Assembly: GCF_019649055.1 (NCBI RefSeq)
Contig: NW_026570360.1
Coordinates: 1 to 64,000 of the forward strand
Direction: 5' to 3'
DNA length: 64,000 bases
Source of the DNA: Paramacrobiotus metropolitanus
Lineage: Eukaryota > Tardigrada > Eutardigrada > Parachela > Macrobiotidae
In this document: piece by piece, positions 10,769 through 21,949 of the stretch
Position numbering within the stretch: position 1 is the stretch's first letter
Layout of the letters: each line of letters begins with the position of its first letter
Position numbers and translations under genes: made by a program
Notes under the pieces: model-generated
The model's database searches: none
Told to the model about the DNA's origin: nothing
What the model saw: the letters and a program-made list of their open reading frames with translations, nothing else

Positions 10769-12227
10769 TTATGTCGGTCCGCCGCTTGTGCACGACATTG
10801 CTTTTCTACATTCAGTGATGGCCAAAATAAAACTGTTCGGATTGCGAACTGCTCCCATCTGCATAGAAAGGCTGATCTGGTTGGAGGATGATGTATGGTA
10901 GCAGCGCAAGTAGAACGTCGCTTGGTCAGGCAGGGAATTGGGAATAGGTCGCTTACACTCGCCGGGCTGCGTTTGGATTTGAAGCTGGAGTCGGGCGGCT
11001 AGCAAGGAGTAAAATGGCTTGCGCAGGTCCTTCCACAGAACGTCCGGCCAGCTTATGTTCAATTTGCTAGCGATTCGAGGTTGCCACACGGAAATCGCTA
11101 CCGGGTCAGTTTGAGTATTGAAAAACACGTCAGCGTCCACCTGGCGAGAATAAAGCATGTGCACAAGATTCTAATTATCACCTATCTGTACGGTATTTCA
11201 AGGTTTACAACTACAGTATTGTATAAAGCTTCGCGCATACACAATACTATAATTATGTCCAATACTGCAACGCAGTTTACCGCCATTACCTCTCAGTCGG
11301 ATATATAACTGAAAATTTTTTGCGAACTCAAACTTTGTTTAAGGCTGAAAATTTTACATATAGTAACAAACACGGAGCCACGACCTTTCGGTACAACCTT
11401 GTCGCACAAAGGTTTGCGAGCCGCGTTGCTGCAACCGTCCCGTGCTACTAAAGCCATGTTTTTCAACTAATTATAGTGTGGAAATGTAGTGTGGAAGTGC
11501 AGGATATCGCGAATGGTAATTATATTTGTGGAAGCAATCGTAGCACAGGTAAAGGTCACAAAACTGTGGCTGGGGTATCGATAACCTAAACATTATCACT
11601 GTAAATAATTCTAAAACGCAAAGAGCTGCGCTACGCGGACTGTTAATACACCATTCGATGCATTTTCCTAATGACGTACGAACGTACGAATTCATGGTAA
11701 TTTTCCGTACGAACCAAAACCTCTCTGGTTAATATGATTATGAAAGTATATACCGTATCATGAATTATGAAAGTATAATATACCGTATTATGAAAGTATA
11801 TACCGTATCATCCGCATTTAGTAGCTATTAGCAGTTTTCATGCGCTCTGTTTGTGAATTTTTAAAACGCAACAGGCTTTGCGCCAAGTACCGAAGTAGCA
11901 GCTAAATCGAATACAAAGATGGCAAGCGTTCGAAACCTTCATTTTCAGTTTGTTTTTAGTTTCTACCTGCCATATTCCACCATAATATCCAGTGCGGAAT
12001 GTTTTCGGGTCACCACCGTCCCTCGTTTCAATCCAAGCAACACGTCTCATGAATTCGTGGTCATCGTTAAATATCCGGGCTCGGCTCAATCTGCCAATAG
12101 CGGATTCAATGGCATATTTACCCGTACTTTCCATAGTAAGATCTGACTGTCCACCAACGAGCCAAAACAAAGAAGAAACTGTTGCTAAAAGCACCCCTGC
12201 GGTTACCCATCTTTGGCGGTAAAACAT
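10769..12227 (-). CDS. small membrane/secreted protein with lysozyme/transglycosylase-like motif
   Basis: Two exons (11967-12227 and 10769-11140, intron phase 0, CAG|GTAGAA to CGCCAG) give 210 residues. The N-terminus (MFYRQRWVTAGVLLATVSSL) is a signal peptide or anchor. The body contains EFMRRVAWIETRDGGDP, YYGGIWQVDADVF, then ISWPDVLWKDLRKPFYSLLAARLQL. The spacing of a glutamate in an IETRDG context followed by GGIWQV resembles the ES...G..QV core of soluble lytic transglycosylase/goose-type lysozyme folds, so the glutamate could be catalytic. I recall similar anonymous animal proteins, but no formal family name. If the reading is right, the protein cleaves bacterial cell wall outside the cell. 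That function is inference; the gene structure is well supported because the motif is rebuilt exactly across the splice. Confidence 0.68.
11738..11810. repeat. three-copy minisatellite
   Basis: Three direct copies of a 23-24 base unit beginning TTATGAAAGTATA and ending ACCGTAT start at 11738, 11765 and 11788. The middle copy has a small AT insertion. It lies inside the intron of the minus-strand lysozyme-like gene (11141-11966). Confidence 0.75.
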
Positions 12228-13431
12228 GATTATTTCTGTTTTCGTAAACTACAGAATATTTGCTGTAAAGGTCAACAGGTGGCAATACGACAGCAGTGCG
12301 TGCCATGCGACGGGAAAACATTACGTAGTTGTATGCAGTGCATATAAGGCTGTATCAAGCGAACGCCTAAAGGGATCCGAACACTGAAACAAGTTTAGCA
12401 CAATGCGGCGTTTGGTCTGCAACACAGGTTCCATAAAACAAAGCGTGAGAACTTTTCCGGAAGCATGCGTAACAAATGGTGCCATGCAATAATGTGTCTG
12501 TTTTGTATCTCATCCTCGTAAAACTGTTTAGTTACGTCCTTAATCGCAACCGATCACAGTGGCAAATCCTAAAACTTATGTTTGCACGGTTTGTTTTATA
12601 TATGTTGTGATTCCCGTGGACTCTGCGTTTTTTTATATGTTGCATAGTGCATACTTAGTCTTCTAGCCTAATTGTTTATGAGTTTTTTACCATAAGGTCA
12701 TTCGCTAACGGAACAAATTGACTTCAGCAGGTATCATTTTCGCGTTTCTATAATCAGTTTTACTTTCAAAGCAGCAGGCGTGCTATTATTCATTAACCTA
12801 AAAAGCAACACCATTCAAAGTCTCGTGCAAGGCTTTTCGTTAACAAATGTAAGTAGGAAGTCACTTTAGAGGAGCATTGTACACCAAGGTCGTGATGTAG
12901 CAAGTTTTTTTGCGAGAAATACAATACGTATCTACAACTCGTACTCCAAATTACTCATGGAATGTGCTTAATGTAACGTAATGATTGTCTGAACGGCTGT
13001 TTTTCGTGTAGATGCGAAATCATTATTGACACACTCACACGGAAGTATGGTAATTTCGCTTTCACACGACACAGATTAATCCCTTCGATACTCTGCATAT
13101 TATATAAAAGTATTGTACGTCGCGCGAAACAGTTATTTTTATTTAGCAACGTAAATGTCGCAGCAACGTAAATACTTCAGTAATTATGACGAAAAAAATC
13201 GTTGGACCAATAAACTGGCAAGCAATCTTGAACAAAATAGGGCTGTAGTTATCCATGTTTCAATATATTTCGTGGTACTGGAAAGGCTCTGCACGATTAA
13301 TTGATAATCTTGCATTTTGACTAGTACTAGATTTAATGACTATTTAAAATTAAATCGTTCTCGCATGCTCATATATTACCCGTATTTTTTATATTCTGAA
13401 AGTAACAGAAAAATATAAGCAATTAGGCGAA
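12228..13431. other. 1.2 kb between the lysozyme-like and Ly6 genes
   Basis: This stretch presumably holds the promoter of the minus-strand lysozyme-like gene and the 3' untranslated region of the Ly6 gene. No other supported feature is seen. Confidence 0.5.
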
Positions 13432-14924
13432 TTAGCAGGATACGAAGTAATAAGAAAATTTCTTGGGTGCCGCATTGCATCCATCGGCATTATCACAGTT
13501 ACAAATAGTTCCTTCGAAGAACTCTTTGCTTTTATCCTTGCCCAGCTTCACATCCACGCACTCATGATCCAGGGTCCTAATAGGCGCTTCTTTGAATTTT
13601 GTTAAATGCCCACATCCATACCGTTTTGCACCGTACACTGAAAAATTGAATATTCTCTATTAGGCATTTATTTTAATTAACGCATTGCGCCGAGTTTATA
13701 TGTAACAGGTAAATAAATCCTTGCCGCTGTTAATATGGGTCGCAAATTTTGAGCAGCCATGAACAAAAATTGTATTGGCCATACTACAGTAATTTTATAT
13801 TGCATTAATGTCACTGCATAAGTGCATATTACGTACTAAATTGCAGTTTCATTGCTTTCTTGGGCAGAAACGGACTAATTTGACAAGCCAAATTTTGCAG
13901 ATTATATCAATAAGAGTCGGTTTCACACACATAGCCATACAAGAGATATATACAGTAATTACACCCGACTACAGTAAGACTAAATGTAATTGCATTGTAT
14001 TTTTAATGGCACACTGACCTTTCCCGTGCCCATAAGCGACGTCCCTTTAATTTTGTAGCACGAAAACGGCTTATCGGGATCTAGTGATACTTCCAGCGGT
14101 GTGGGATTCTTGGAATGCCGGGTGTCCGTTGGAGGTATATAGCAGTCGTACGGTGTGGCTAAATTGGGCTTGAAATCCCGGCAGTAGTTGTTGTAATCCG
14201 TTGGGTCACACTTGTAACACCGCAGTCCCTCCCGTCCAGATGGGCCTTCTTCCTCCGAACTACGGATATATACATGCAAATGTTAGAATTGTATCAGCAT
14301 AAAAGCGACAACAAAACAAGCACATGTGTTATTTTGCACACTGTTTGGTGTACCACTGTACGGGTTTTCAACGTTAACGAGCCATCACGATGATTTTCAA
14401 ACGGAAAAGAATCAAACAAGGAACACGTGCTCAACGTGGCAAACAAGTGGCACTTCACTTCCAGACAGCTTGCTGCAGCAATACGGATAATTCGTATCGC
14501 AAGTACTCAATAGATTTGCAGTGAAAAGCAAAACAATAATCATATGTTACGATTATAATTACCACGGACAGTCACATAATGTGCAGAATGTACCAACAGT
14601 TACTTAATGTTGCCCATTAACAGTTGCAAAGTATTGTTATATGTAGTACTATATACTAGGCTGCCTATTGACTCGCGCAAAAAGAGAAACACTTAACAAT
14701 CAATAATATTTTACTTTCAACAGTATAAAATTTATAGTTTTCCAAAAGTACAATGAAGCGTATAAGCTCATTTGGGCAATATTTCGTTTCAGTTACCTGG
14801 AATCGTGTGCACCATGCTTGGGTTTGGGCGGTTTCGGGTGCTTATCAGCAAAAGCATAAGTAGGAAAGAGAAGTACCATCAAAAGGACATTAATGTATAC
14901 GGCATGCCAGTGGCCAGTTCCCAT
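13432..14924 (-). CDS. secreted Ly6/uPAR (three-finger) domain protein
   Basis: Three exons. Exon 1 (14797-14924) encodes MGTGHWHAVYINVLLMVLLF, a signal peptide ending near TYAFA, then a Pro/Lys-rich linker. Exon 2 (14019-14259) has GLRCYKCDPTD, NYC, YDCYIPP and FSCYKI. Exon 3 (from about 13637 or 13656 down to 13432) has RYGCG, HECVDV and the family signature CNCDNADGCN. Ten cysteines in this order fit a complete three-finger fold, as in Ly6, quiver/sleepless and related extracellular modulators. No C-terminal hydrophobic tail is visible, so secretion is likelier than a GPI anchor. The junction of exons 2 and 3 is one base out of phase with the best acceptor (TTTTTCAG, 13638-13640). A weaker acceptor at about 13657 is in phase and adds six residues. 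A missing base in exon 2 would also explain it. Confidence 0.75.
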
Positions 14925-17629
14925 GATTCCATCCCTTCCAGTACAAAATAATATGGGCAATCCACTGAAAATGCATATAAGGTCAGCATGCGAAACGACC
15001 TGGGTCGTTGGTCAACGCTGCCATAATCCGTGCAGGTCAGTTGATATTGCAGGGATTAGAGTATAACAAAGTGGTGTACAGGTTGTTTTAATTATTTTCT
15101 TCAAGAAACAACCAAGTCAAGTGAGACCAACCCGGAGCCGATAGGTAAGAAACTTGGTATATGCAGCAAACAGCTAATTCAAGTATTACATATTTTACCC
15201 AGTCAGCCAAAGTAATCCGCTTACTGGCAGCGCTAAGCAGCTGGTTACATTGGAGTTGGTTTTAAAGATGTCAACAGTTGCTTTTGGAGAGTCCTTGGCC
15301 AGCCATTTCAAGACTAAGCTCTTTGCACACTCTCTCACGATACGTTGTATTGTATATGTGGTATGTGTACGGAAACGCTAACAGACGCTGCTCGAACAAT
15401 GCCTCGTGCACAAAGAAATATGCCTTTTTCTTTTTACGCTTTTCAACATCCAGCCACACTTTGCAAGCCAGCGTTATGATAAAAACCGCGCCAACAATTA
15501 AAAATCGCTTAATCTATGGGTCCTGTAAATAGATAAACAGAAGCGTGGTTCGCTTGCATGAAAACCGAAATCCGAAATTCTAAGCCATTGTTTACATTTA
15601 TGTATCCAGTTTGACTGCAAATATTTGCACTCCTTTACAACGCTTACAAATCAACATCGTGTCCTAACACTCGCGGTTCCACGCCGCCAATGTAGTAGGA
15701 ACACTCTTTTTCTCTTCGCCAGCGCAAAAAAAACTTCTGTACAGTCATTGCAGTAAAACATGTATCGGATTAAGGGTAGTGCAAAGAATGGCGATACACT
15801 ACATTTCGAAGGTCACATGGACAGGCCCCGGTTCTACGGCAAGCAATTTTTTGACGTGCTTTAGACATCATCGGAGCATAAAACGCCGTCTTTAGAACGG
15901 CATGTTTCAGTATACTTATGGAGCCCCTTTTTTATGTACATTTTCACGTCTAAAATACATGGTCTACGGAACTATAATATGGCTTTTGAAATTCGAAAAT
16001 AACCATCCAAAAGACATCTTTTGGATGAAGAAGACATGGGCGCTTTTTCTCGAATAGAACCGGGTAGGTTAATTCTCACCGATAAGCTGCTTAACCACAC
16101 AAAGTGTACAGGAAGGTGCAGATGCAGATCTATACAGCACTTCTATAAAAAAACTGTTGTGACCAAAACTGGAGAACATCCATACGGCTATTCTAACAAC
16201 TTGAAATATGTACGTTATTAAACTTACTCTAGATCTTTGGTTCACTTTTGGTTGGTAAACATATATTTTAACCATCGGCTGATTATAATATTATGGCGAT
16301 CGTAAAATGATTAATGTAAATCAGTGATGTCCTTCCCTAAAATTTCTTGACTGATGGCGACTGAGATAATGACTAACTCTCTGGACTAACCTATACTGGG
16401 TATGTGGATCTGCTATCAGATCTCCAGCAGTATAAGTACTCGTAATTAAGGCACTGTTCATGCAAACTCTGGTTATGCTCGCAACAGCACGAGCCGACTT
16501 GGCGTTATGGTTAAAATGTTCAGTTCGCACATATTCCGACCCGCGAACCGTCACCTTTCGAAGGTGTTCGCGACACAGGCTGAACCAAGCCACTCGCTTT
16601 GAGGTGACCTTGCGTGACTGCTTTACTATCTGCGTTTACATAATATTGTTTTGTACTCGTGCAAACCCCCACGTAGCTGTAACATACAGAGTGGCTTTCG
16701 TGTATTTTGTCGGCCACGAATCTGAATTAAGCGATGGAAGTACTGATCTCTGGACAATCGATCTCTTCTATCTCCTACAGTATGTAGTGGTTGGGTATTT
16801 TCGGCCCGGTTGCAAACAAACTGTTGCATTTCATGGGCCGAAAAATTCGTCAAGTGACGAGAGAAGCGCGCTTCACTGCTGAAGCGCGTTTTTTTAAGCA
16901 ACGTTTCATTTTGGCTGTTATTAGGGGAAACGCTGCGGCTTTATATTACCTTTAACGTACGGGAAGATAGAGATTTTAGTTGTTCTTTAATGTTTAAATT
17001 TTAATTATGAAGTAGTGCGCTCGTGTCTGCAATTTTTTTTCTTAATCTGAATTTGGTTAGATGGATAGATGATGGGTTTGAAATGCAAACAACAAGTAGA
17101 CTGGTCAACGCTTAAGTTAGTTAGCCCTGCATAGCGTGTTCGCGACAAAAATATCCAACCAGGAATTTCGATGAACTATTTAATCCAAGTTCCGTAACAA
17201 AATACAGATGCGATGGTAATCCTAAATCCTAATAGATCAACTGTATATTTTGTAACCACGAAATGCTATCCAATACCGGCCTTAAAAAATCATAGAAAAT
17301 CAAATACAATTAAACCTTGCGGTGCACAAAATGCAGCGGTCAACAAAAATCGATTTCCGGTGACAACTAACAGTATTTGACCAATAAGATTATACTTGCA
17401 TGCAACCAGGATGAAATTATTAAATCTTCATTATTATGAAAACAAAAATGAATATAAATGCATTATGTTGAATTCGACAAGAAGCAGCACAAAGACAAAC
17501 TAACTCTTTTTGAGTATTTCGCAAGCTAAAGGTCAGGATAGAAGAAACAAAAGGAAATTAAACGGGGTTGCTTTGACACCGTATGAGAGAGAAGGGATGC
17601 CAATGTGGATACAAACTGCAGCTTCTAAT
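14925..17629. other. 2.7 kb without a supported gene
   Basis: Only short open frames occur on both strands. The longest (16460-16882, plus, 140 codons) shows no domain, signal or splice context. A GC-rich hairpin with a T run lies at 16867-16895. The filamin 3' untranslated region should occupy the right-hand end, and the Ly6 promoter the left. Confidence 0.5.
16867..16895. repeat. perfect 9-bp hairpin followed by seven T
   Basis: CGCGCTTCA at 16867-16875 and its reverse complement at 16880-16888 flank a four-base loop (CTGC), followed by TTTTTTT at 16889-16895. The shape is that of a bacterial intrinsic terminator, but the setting is eukaryotic. Here it could be a polymerase III stop region or simple chance. 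Confidence 0.6.
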
Positions 17630-20600
17630 TTAGGCACAATGGATCAGGAAGGGACTGCCGGGTATGTGATCATCGCCGTATTTAACAATCAAAAGGTATT
17701 CTCCACGTTCACGCAGCATATAACTGACTTGATAGGAATCATGACCGACGTGCTTAACATGTACTTCCTCTGCTGGTTTCTCTTTACCATAAACACCAAC
17801 CAGCAAAACGTTATGACCTGAAAAACAATGAACAGTCAATGTAAATGGGTTTACGAAAACAACTTTACAAAACTATGATATTCGCAGTGGTTCTAGTACA
17901 TACCAGCAGTTTCGGCTTTTACATTGAATGTATTCTGCTTATTCTGATAGGCCTTCTCCAGACCAGGCCCTTGGCGGTGACCTTAGAGGCATCGGAGCGT
18001 CCATGTAAGCCGCTACTCAAACTCTGCACTTTAGTGGCAGTTTCCGATTTTGTCACTGTTTCGACGACGACGGAGTTTGTCTGCTTGAACTGACTGGGTT
18101 GTTGTTGAACAACGCTTCCAGCACGCCCTTTTCCTGTAACAAATCACTGATCAATAACTGTTCTGATAACTGCGTAAATTTTCTTTTTTTTAAAAAAATA
18201 TAACCGTACCCATCCGTCAAATCCCGTTTGTAAAATTACGTTTTTCGATGCGAAGCATAAGGTACGCACAGCAAAATTCTGCACAAAAATAAAATTAATT
18301 ATATATATGTACCGGAAGCTGTGACACGGAAAGGACTGCCGGCAATGTGAGCGTTGTTGTATTTGACGGCGATAAAGTAATCTCCTGGCGCTAATGGAGT
18401 ATAACGGATTTTGTATCCTTCGTCCACTTCCGAACAATCCATACTAACTTTGCTTGGTCCATCAATAGTGACCTAAATAATAAACGTAAATACCTAGACA
18501 TCCTCTATATCGTGTAAATAATAACAGTCGCACTTTAACAGTCGCACTTACAGCCAGAGTTCCAGCACCAGCTTTTGACGTGTTGACAACGAATTCTGCT
18601 TTTTCTCCAGTTTGTACACTTTCCAATCCCTTTCCGTACGCAATAACTTGAGCGGGATCTGCCTCTTCTTTACCGACACGCACTCGGAACGGCGATCCTC
18701 GAATTTGAGCACCATTGTATTTGACATGGACAAAGTAAACACCCGCTTCGTATGGCATAAATCGAACGGCATAAACGCCTGTGACGCAAAGAAAACAAGT
18801 ATTAGATCAATATCCAGTAATCCACTCATGGCCGCGCTGTCCGTCTCTTACCGTCATCGACTGGAGTAATGACACAGTCTTCCTCTTTACCATTGGGATT
18901 TACCACGGAGGCGGTCAGTTTGCCTTTAACACCGTGCATGTTGACGGTAAAGGCCACGGGTTTTTGTGGCTGGAGGTTTTGTTGCATGGAACCGACTTCA
19001 ATCCGCTTAGCTTCTCCCACCGAAGGGGCAACGTGCACCTTATAGGGACTGTCCGGTATGTGGACATCATTGTATTTTATGGCGATAGCATATTCACCTG
19101 TCAGAAATCAAGCAAGCTGTCTAAACAAATGTGCAAATAAAACCAACCATCACCAGAAAAACTAATACGTCACATTGTTTATCACATATCTACGTAATCC
19201 TCACTGCATTTAACCTGCTCAAAATTATTTTGGTGAATTAGAAAACCCGATTCATTGATTCCACAGGTATTCTTACTGTATTCATTCTTCCGCTTTAATT
19301 ATGTAGCAGCCATACCAAAACTGGCCTGATACCAATTTATCGTACAATATTTTTCATAATTATTTTAACAATATTTTCTATACCTGGTTGGTCGACTTTG
19401 TAGGAAACATAGCATGATCCGTCCTTATGGTCTTTAAAGTTGATAGCCGCTTTAGAAGGGCCTTCCACGGCAATGCTAAGATTGCCCGCTCCGGCTTCGC
19501 GCGTCCACACATTGAAATCATTTTGTTCCCCCACTTCACCACGTTCCAGACCCGGTCCACCGGCACGCACCCTGTGCGGCCCACCATCCTTCAGTGGCCC
19601 CACCGTAAACTGGAAGGGCGATCCGGGAATATGCATGCTCTTGTGCTTCACACTGATGGTATGCACTCCCATCTCGGTAGGGACAAAGCGGACTTTGTAC
19701 GTCGAATCATTTAAATCAACCAACTCGGCATCTTCCGTCTTTCCACTCGGGCTGGTCACCTGCGCTTTCATATCAAAAGGATCCGATCCTGGAAATCGGA
19801 TATGATGTGTTTCAGAATATTCGCGCATTTTTTAGTTACTCAAAAAACGATCGGGAGCTCAATCATACCAGGCAGTTTGAGCTGCAGTTCACAATTAGCG
19901 CCAACATGCGAGGTCTGGATGGTCTGCGCCGTATGGGTGATCTTCTCCATCTGGATGCGCGCTCCTTCTCCCGTCACTTTGACGGGGAACGGGCTTCCTG
20001 TCAGCACAAGAGGAGTCGCATTAATCAATCAATAAGCAGGCAAAAATCGATTTCAAAGCTAGCCTTAACCAAATAATACTCGTTAGCGCTACGGATTATG
20101 AGTCCATATACCACCACCGAATAATATCCAGTTTCTTTAACTCAAAGGATTTCCCAACAATACGTTCGGATATCAACAGCCAAATCATTTCCAGACGTAC
20201 GCACCTGGTATGTTTTGATCGGCAAAACGGACATTCAGGGTGTAGTTGCCGGGTTCGGTTGGTTTGTAGCCCACTTTCAGTGTGCCATCCGGACCGTCCG
20301 TGCACTGGATATCCGCTTTGCTTGGTCTATAATACAGGCATAATTATTACCGAGTTTAAACGGACCTCTCGACAGGGTTCATAATTTCAGTTTTAATTTT
20401 CTGTATGTTTTTCTTATTATTCTAATTATTCCATATCGTGTGCGGTATTGTGTTACTTGTGCTACTACTTACCCTTCGATAGATACGCTCAATCCTCCAT
20501 AGCCTAAGAAAAAACAAAAAATGCATACAGGAAAACAAGACTGGCAAAAATTTTATTACCGGCTTGCTTCGTATCGACAATAAATTCGTTCAAGACTTGA

Positions 20601-21949
20601 GTCTTTCCTTCCTTGACAGCGTTCCCGCTGACCTTCACACGGCTAGCATTGCCTACTTCCTTGTCACCAACTTGCACTTTAAAAGGAGATCCTTGGATCG
20701 GTTTGCCATTGCGGGTAACAATAACCTGGTGTTCACCGATCTCACGGGGCGTAAATGAGATTCCTACAACGGTAACTCGTAATGCAACGTAAATCATAAT
20801 TGCTCTGACCTTTCACTAACACTGAACACAAACTTGACACTTACCAAGATGTCCATTGGGCAAAAGCTTAAGCATGCACGGTTCTTCCAAACCACTCGGC
20901 GTTTTAATTGTAGCTGCAACGAACCAAATAAATCACCTGAGCCACAAAGGACCGAGTTTTCATATATAAAAATACGAGTATTATACAAAGTACTTACCCA
21001 GTAAATTTCGCACATCGGTCTCATGCACCATCAAGGAGATTTCGCTGGCGGTTCCCACCGAAATCTGATTGGTTCGCTTGCCAGCTCCTGTAACGTGAGC
21101 GGTGAATGGGCTACCCATAATGTGTTTATCCGCGAATTTGACAATGATTTTATATTCGCCAGGCAAGACAGGTAAGTACGAGACATTGCAAGTGCCGTCT
21201 TTGTTATCAGTGCAAGTAATATCAGCTTTGCTCGGTCTGCAAAAAATTAATATTTTAATTACAGTCTGGACGTCTCATGAACATTTTATTAGCATACCCT
21301 TCCACGGCTACGGAAAGTCCACCTAAAAAAACAACGCTTTTCGTCAACAAACAGGCTTACAATTCTGTATCCCATGGAGCAGATAAAACCAAGAGCAAAT
21401 GAAATCTACTAACGCAATGCAGATCTGTGCGTAACTGCGTATGTAATTAACCGGGAGGCGATGTACCCATACGCATTTCCATTACGTAGCGCACATATCA
21501 CATATGTACTAATTGGTTAATTTTCTCCAAAACAAACGCACCATGTCATATTTACTGTTACATAACTGCTGAATGTTTATCTGACATTTGGAAAGGTTAC
21601 AAATGCCACACCACTGACACCAGTACTAAAACAATCTTCCAGGCCAAAGATCATTTCGAGAATTTGAATGCTTACTAACCTGATCCCGCGTCCCGTGTGT
21701 TGATGGTGAAGTGGCTGGGCTCACCGGCATTGCCATGTGTCAGACCCGGTCCGTAAGCCGTCACATTGCCGGTTTCAATTTGGTCAACAAAAAACTTAAA
21801 CGGACTGCCATGCACGTGTTGGTTAGCGTATTTAACATGCATTTCATGCTGACCAGCCTCCGTAGGCTGATAACGAACTGTCACTGTACCATCTTTATTG
21901 TCGACTAATTCGGGTTGAGCCTGTTTTCCGGACGGCATGATTACAAGGC
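17630..21949 (-). other. filamin rod 2 and dimerisation repeat (Ig16-Ig24), with micro-exons
   Basis: Exons: 21680-21949, 21298-21322 (25 bp), 20998-21236, 20845-20913, 20560-20763, 20473-20503 (31 bp), 20205-20326, 19869-19997, 19384-19788, 18852-19097, 18552-18778, 18313-18472, 17904-18133 and 17630-17817. They encode the receptor-binding Ig16-21 region ([27 protein letters not shown]), Ig22, Ig23 and, after a linker, Ig24 (the dimer contact). The two micro-exons code for GGLSVAVEG and [10 protein letters not shown], the same structural strand in two different repeats. Confidence 0.9.

Noticed and set aside
16460-16882. A 140-codon plus frame
   Set aside because: No domain, signal, helix pattern or splice context; its end coincides with a hairpin and composition is not coding-like.
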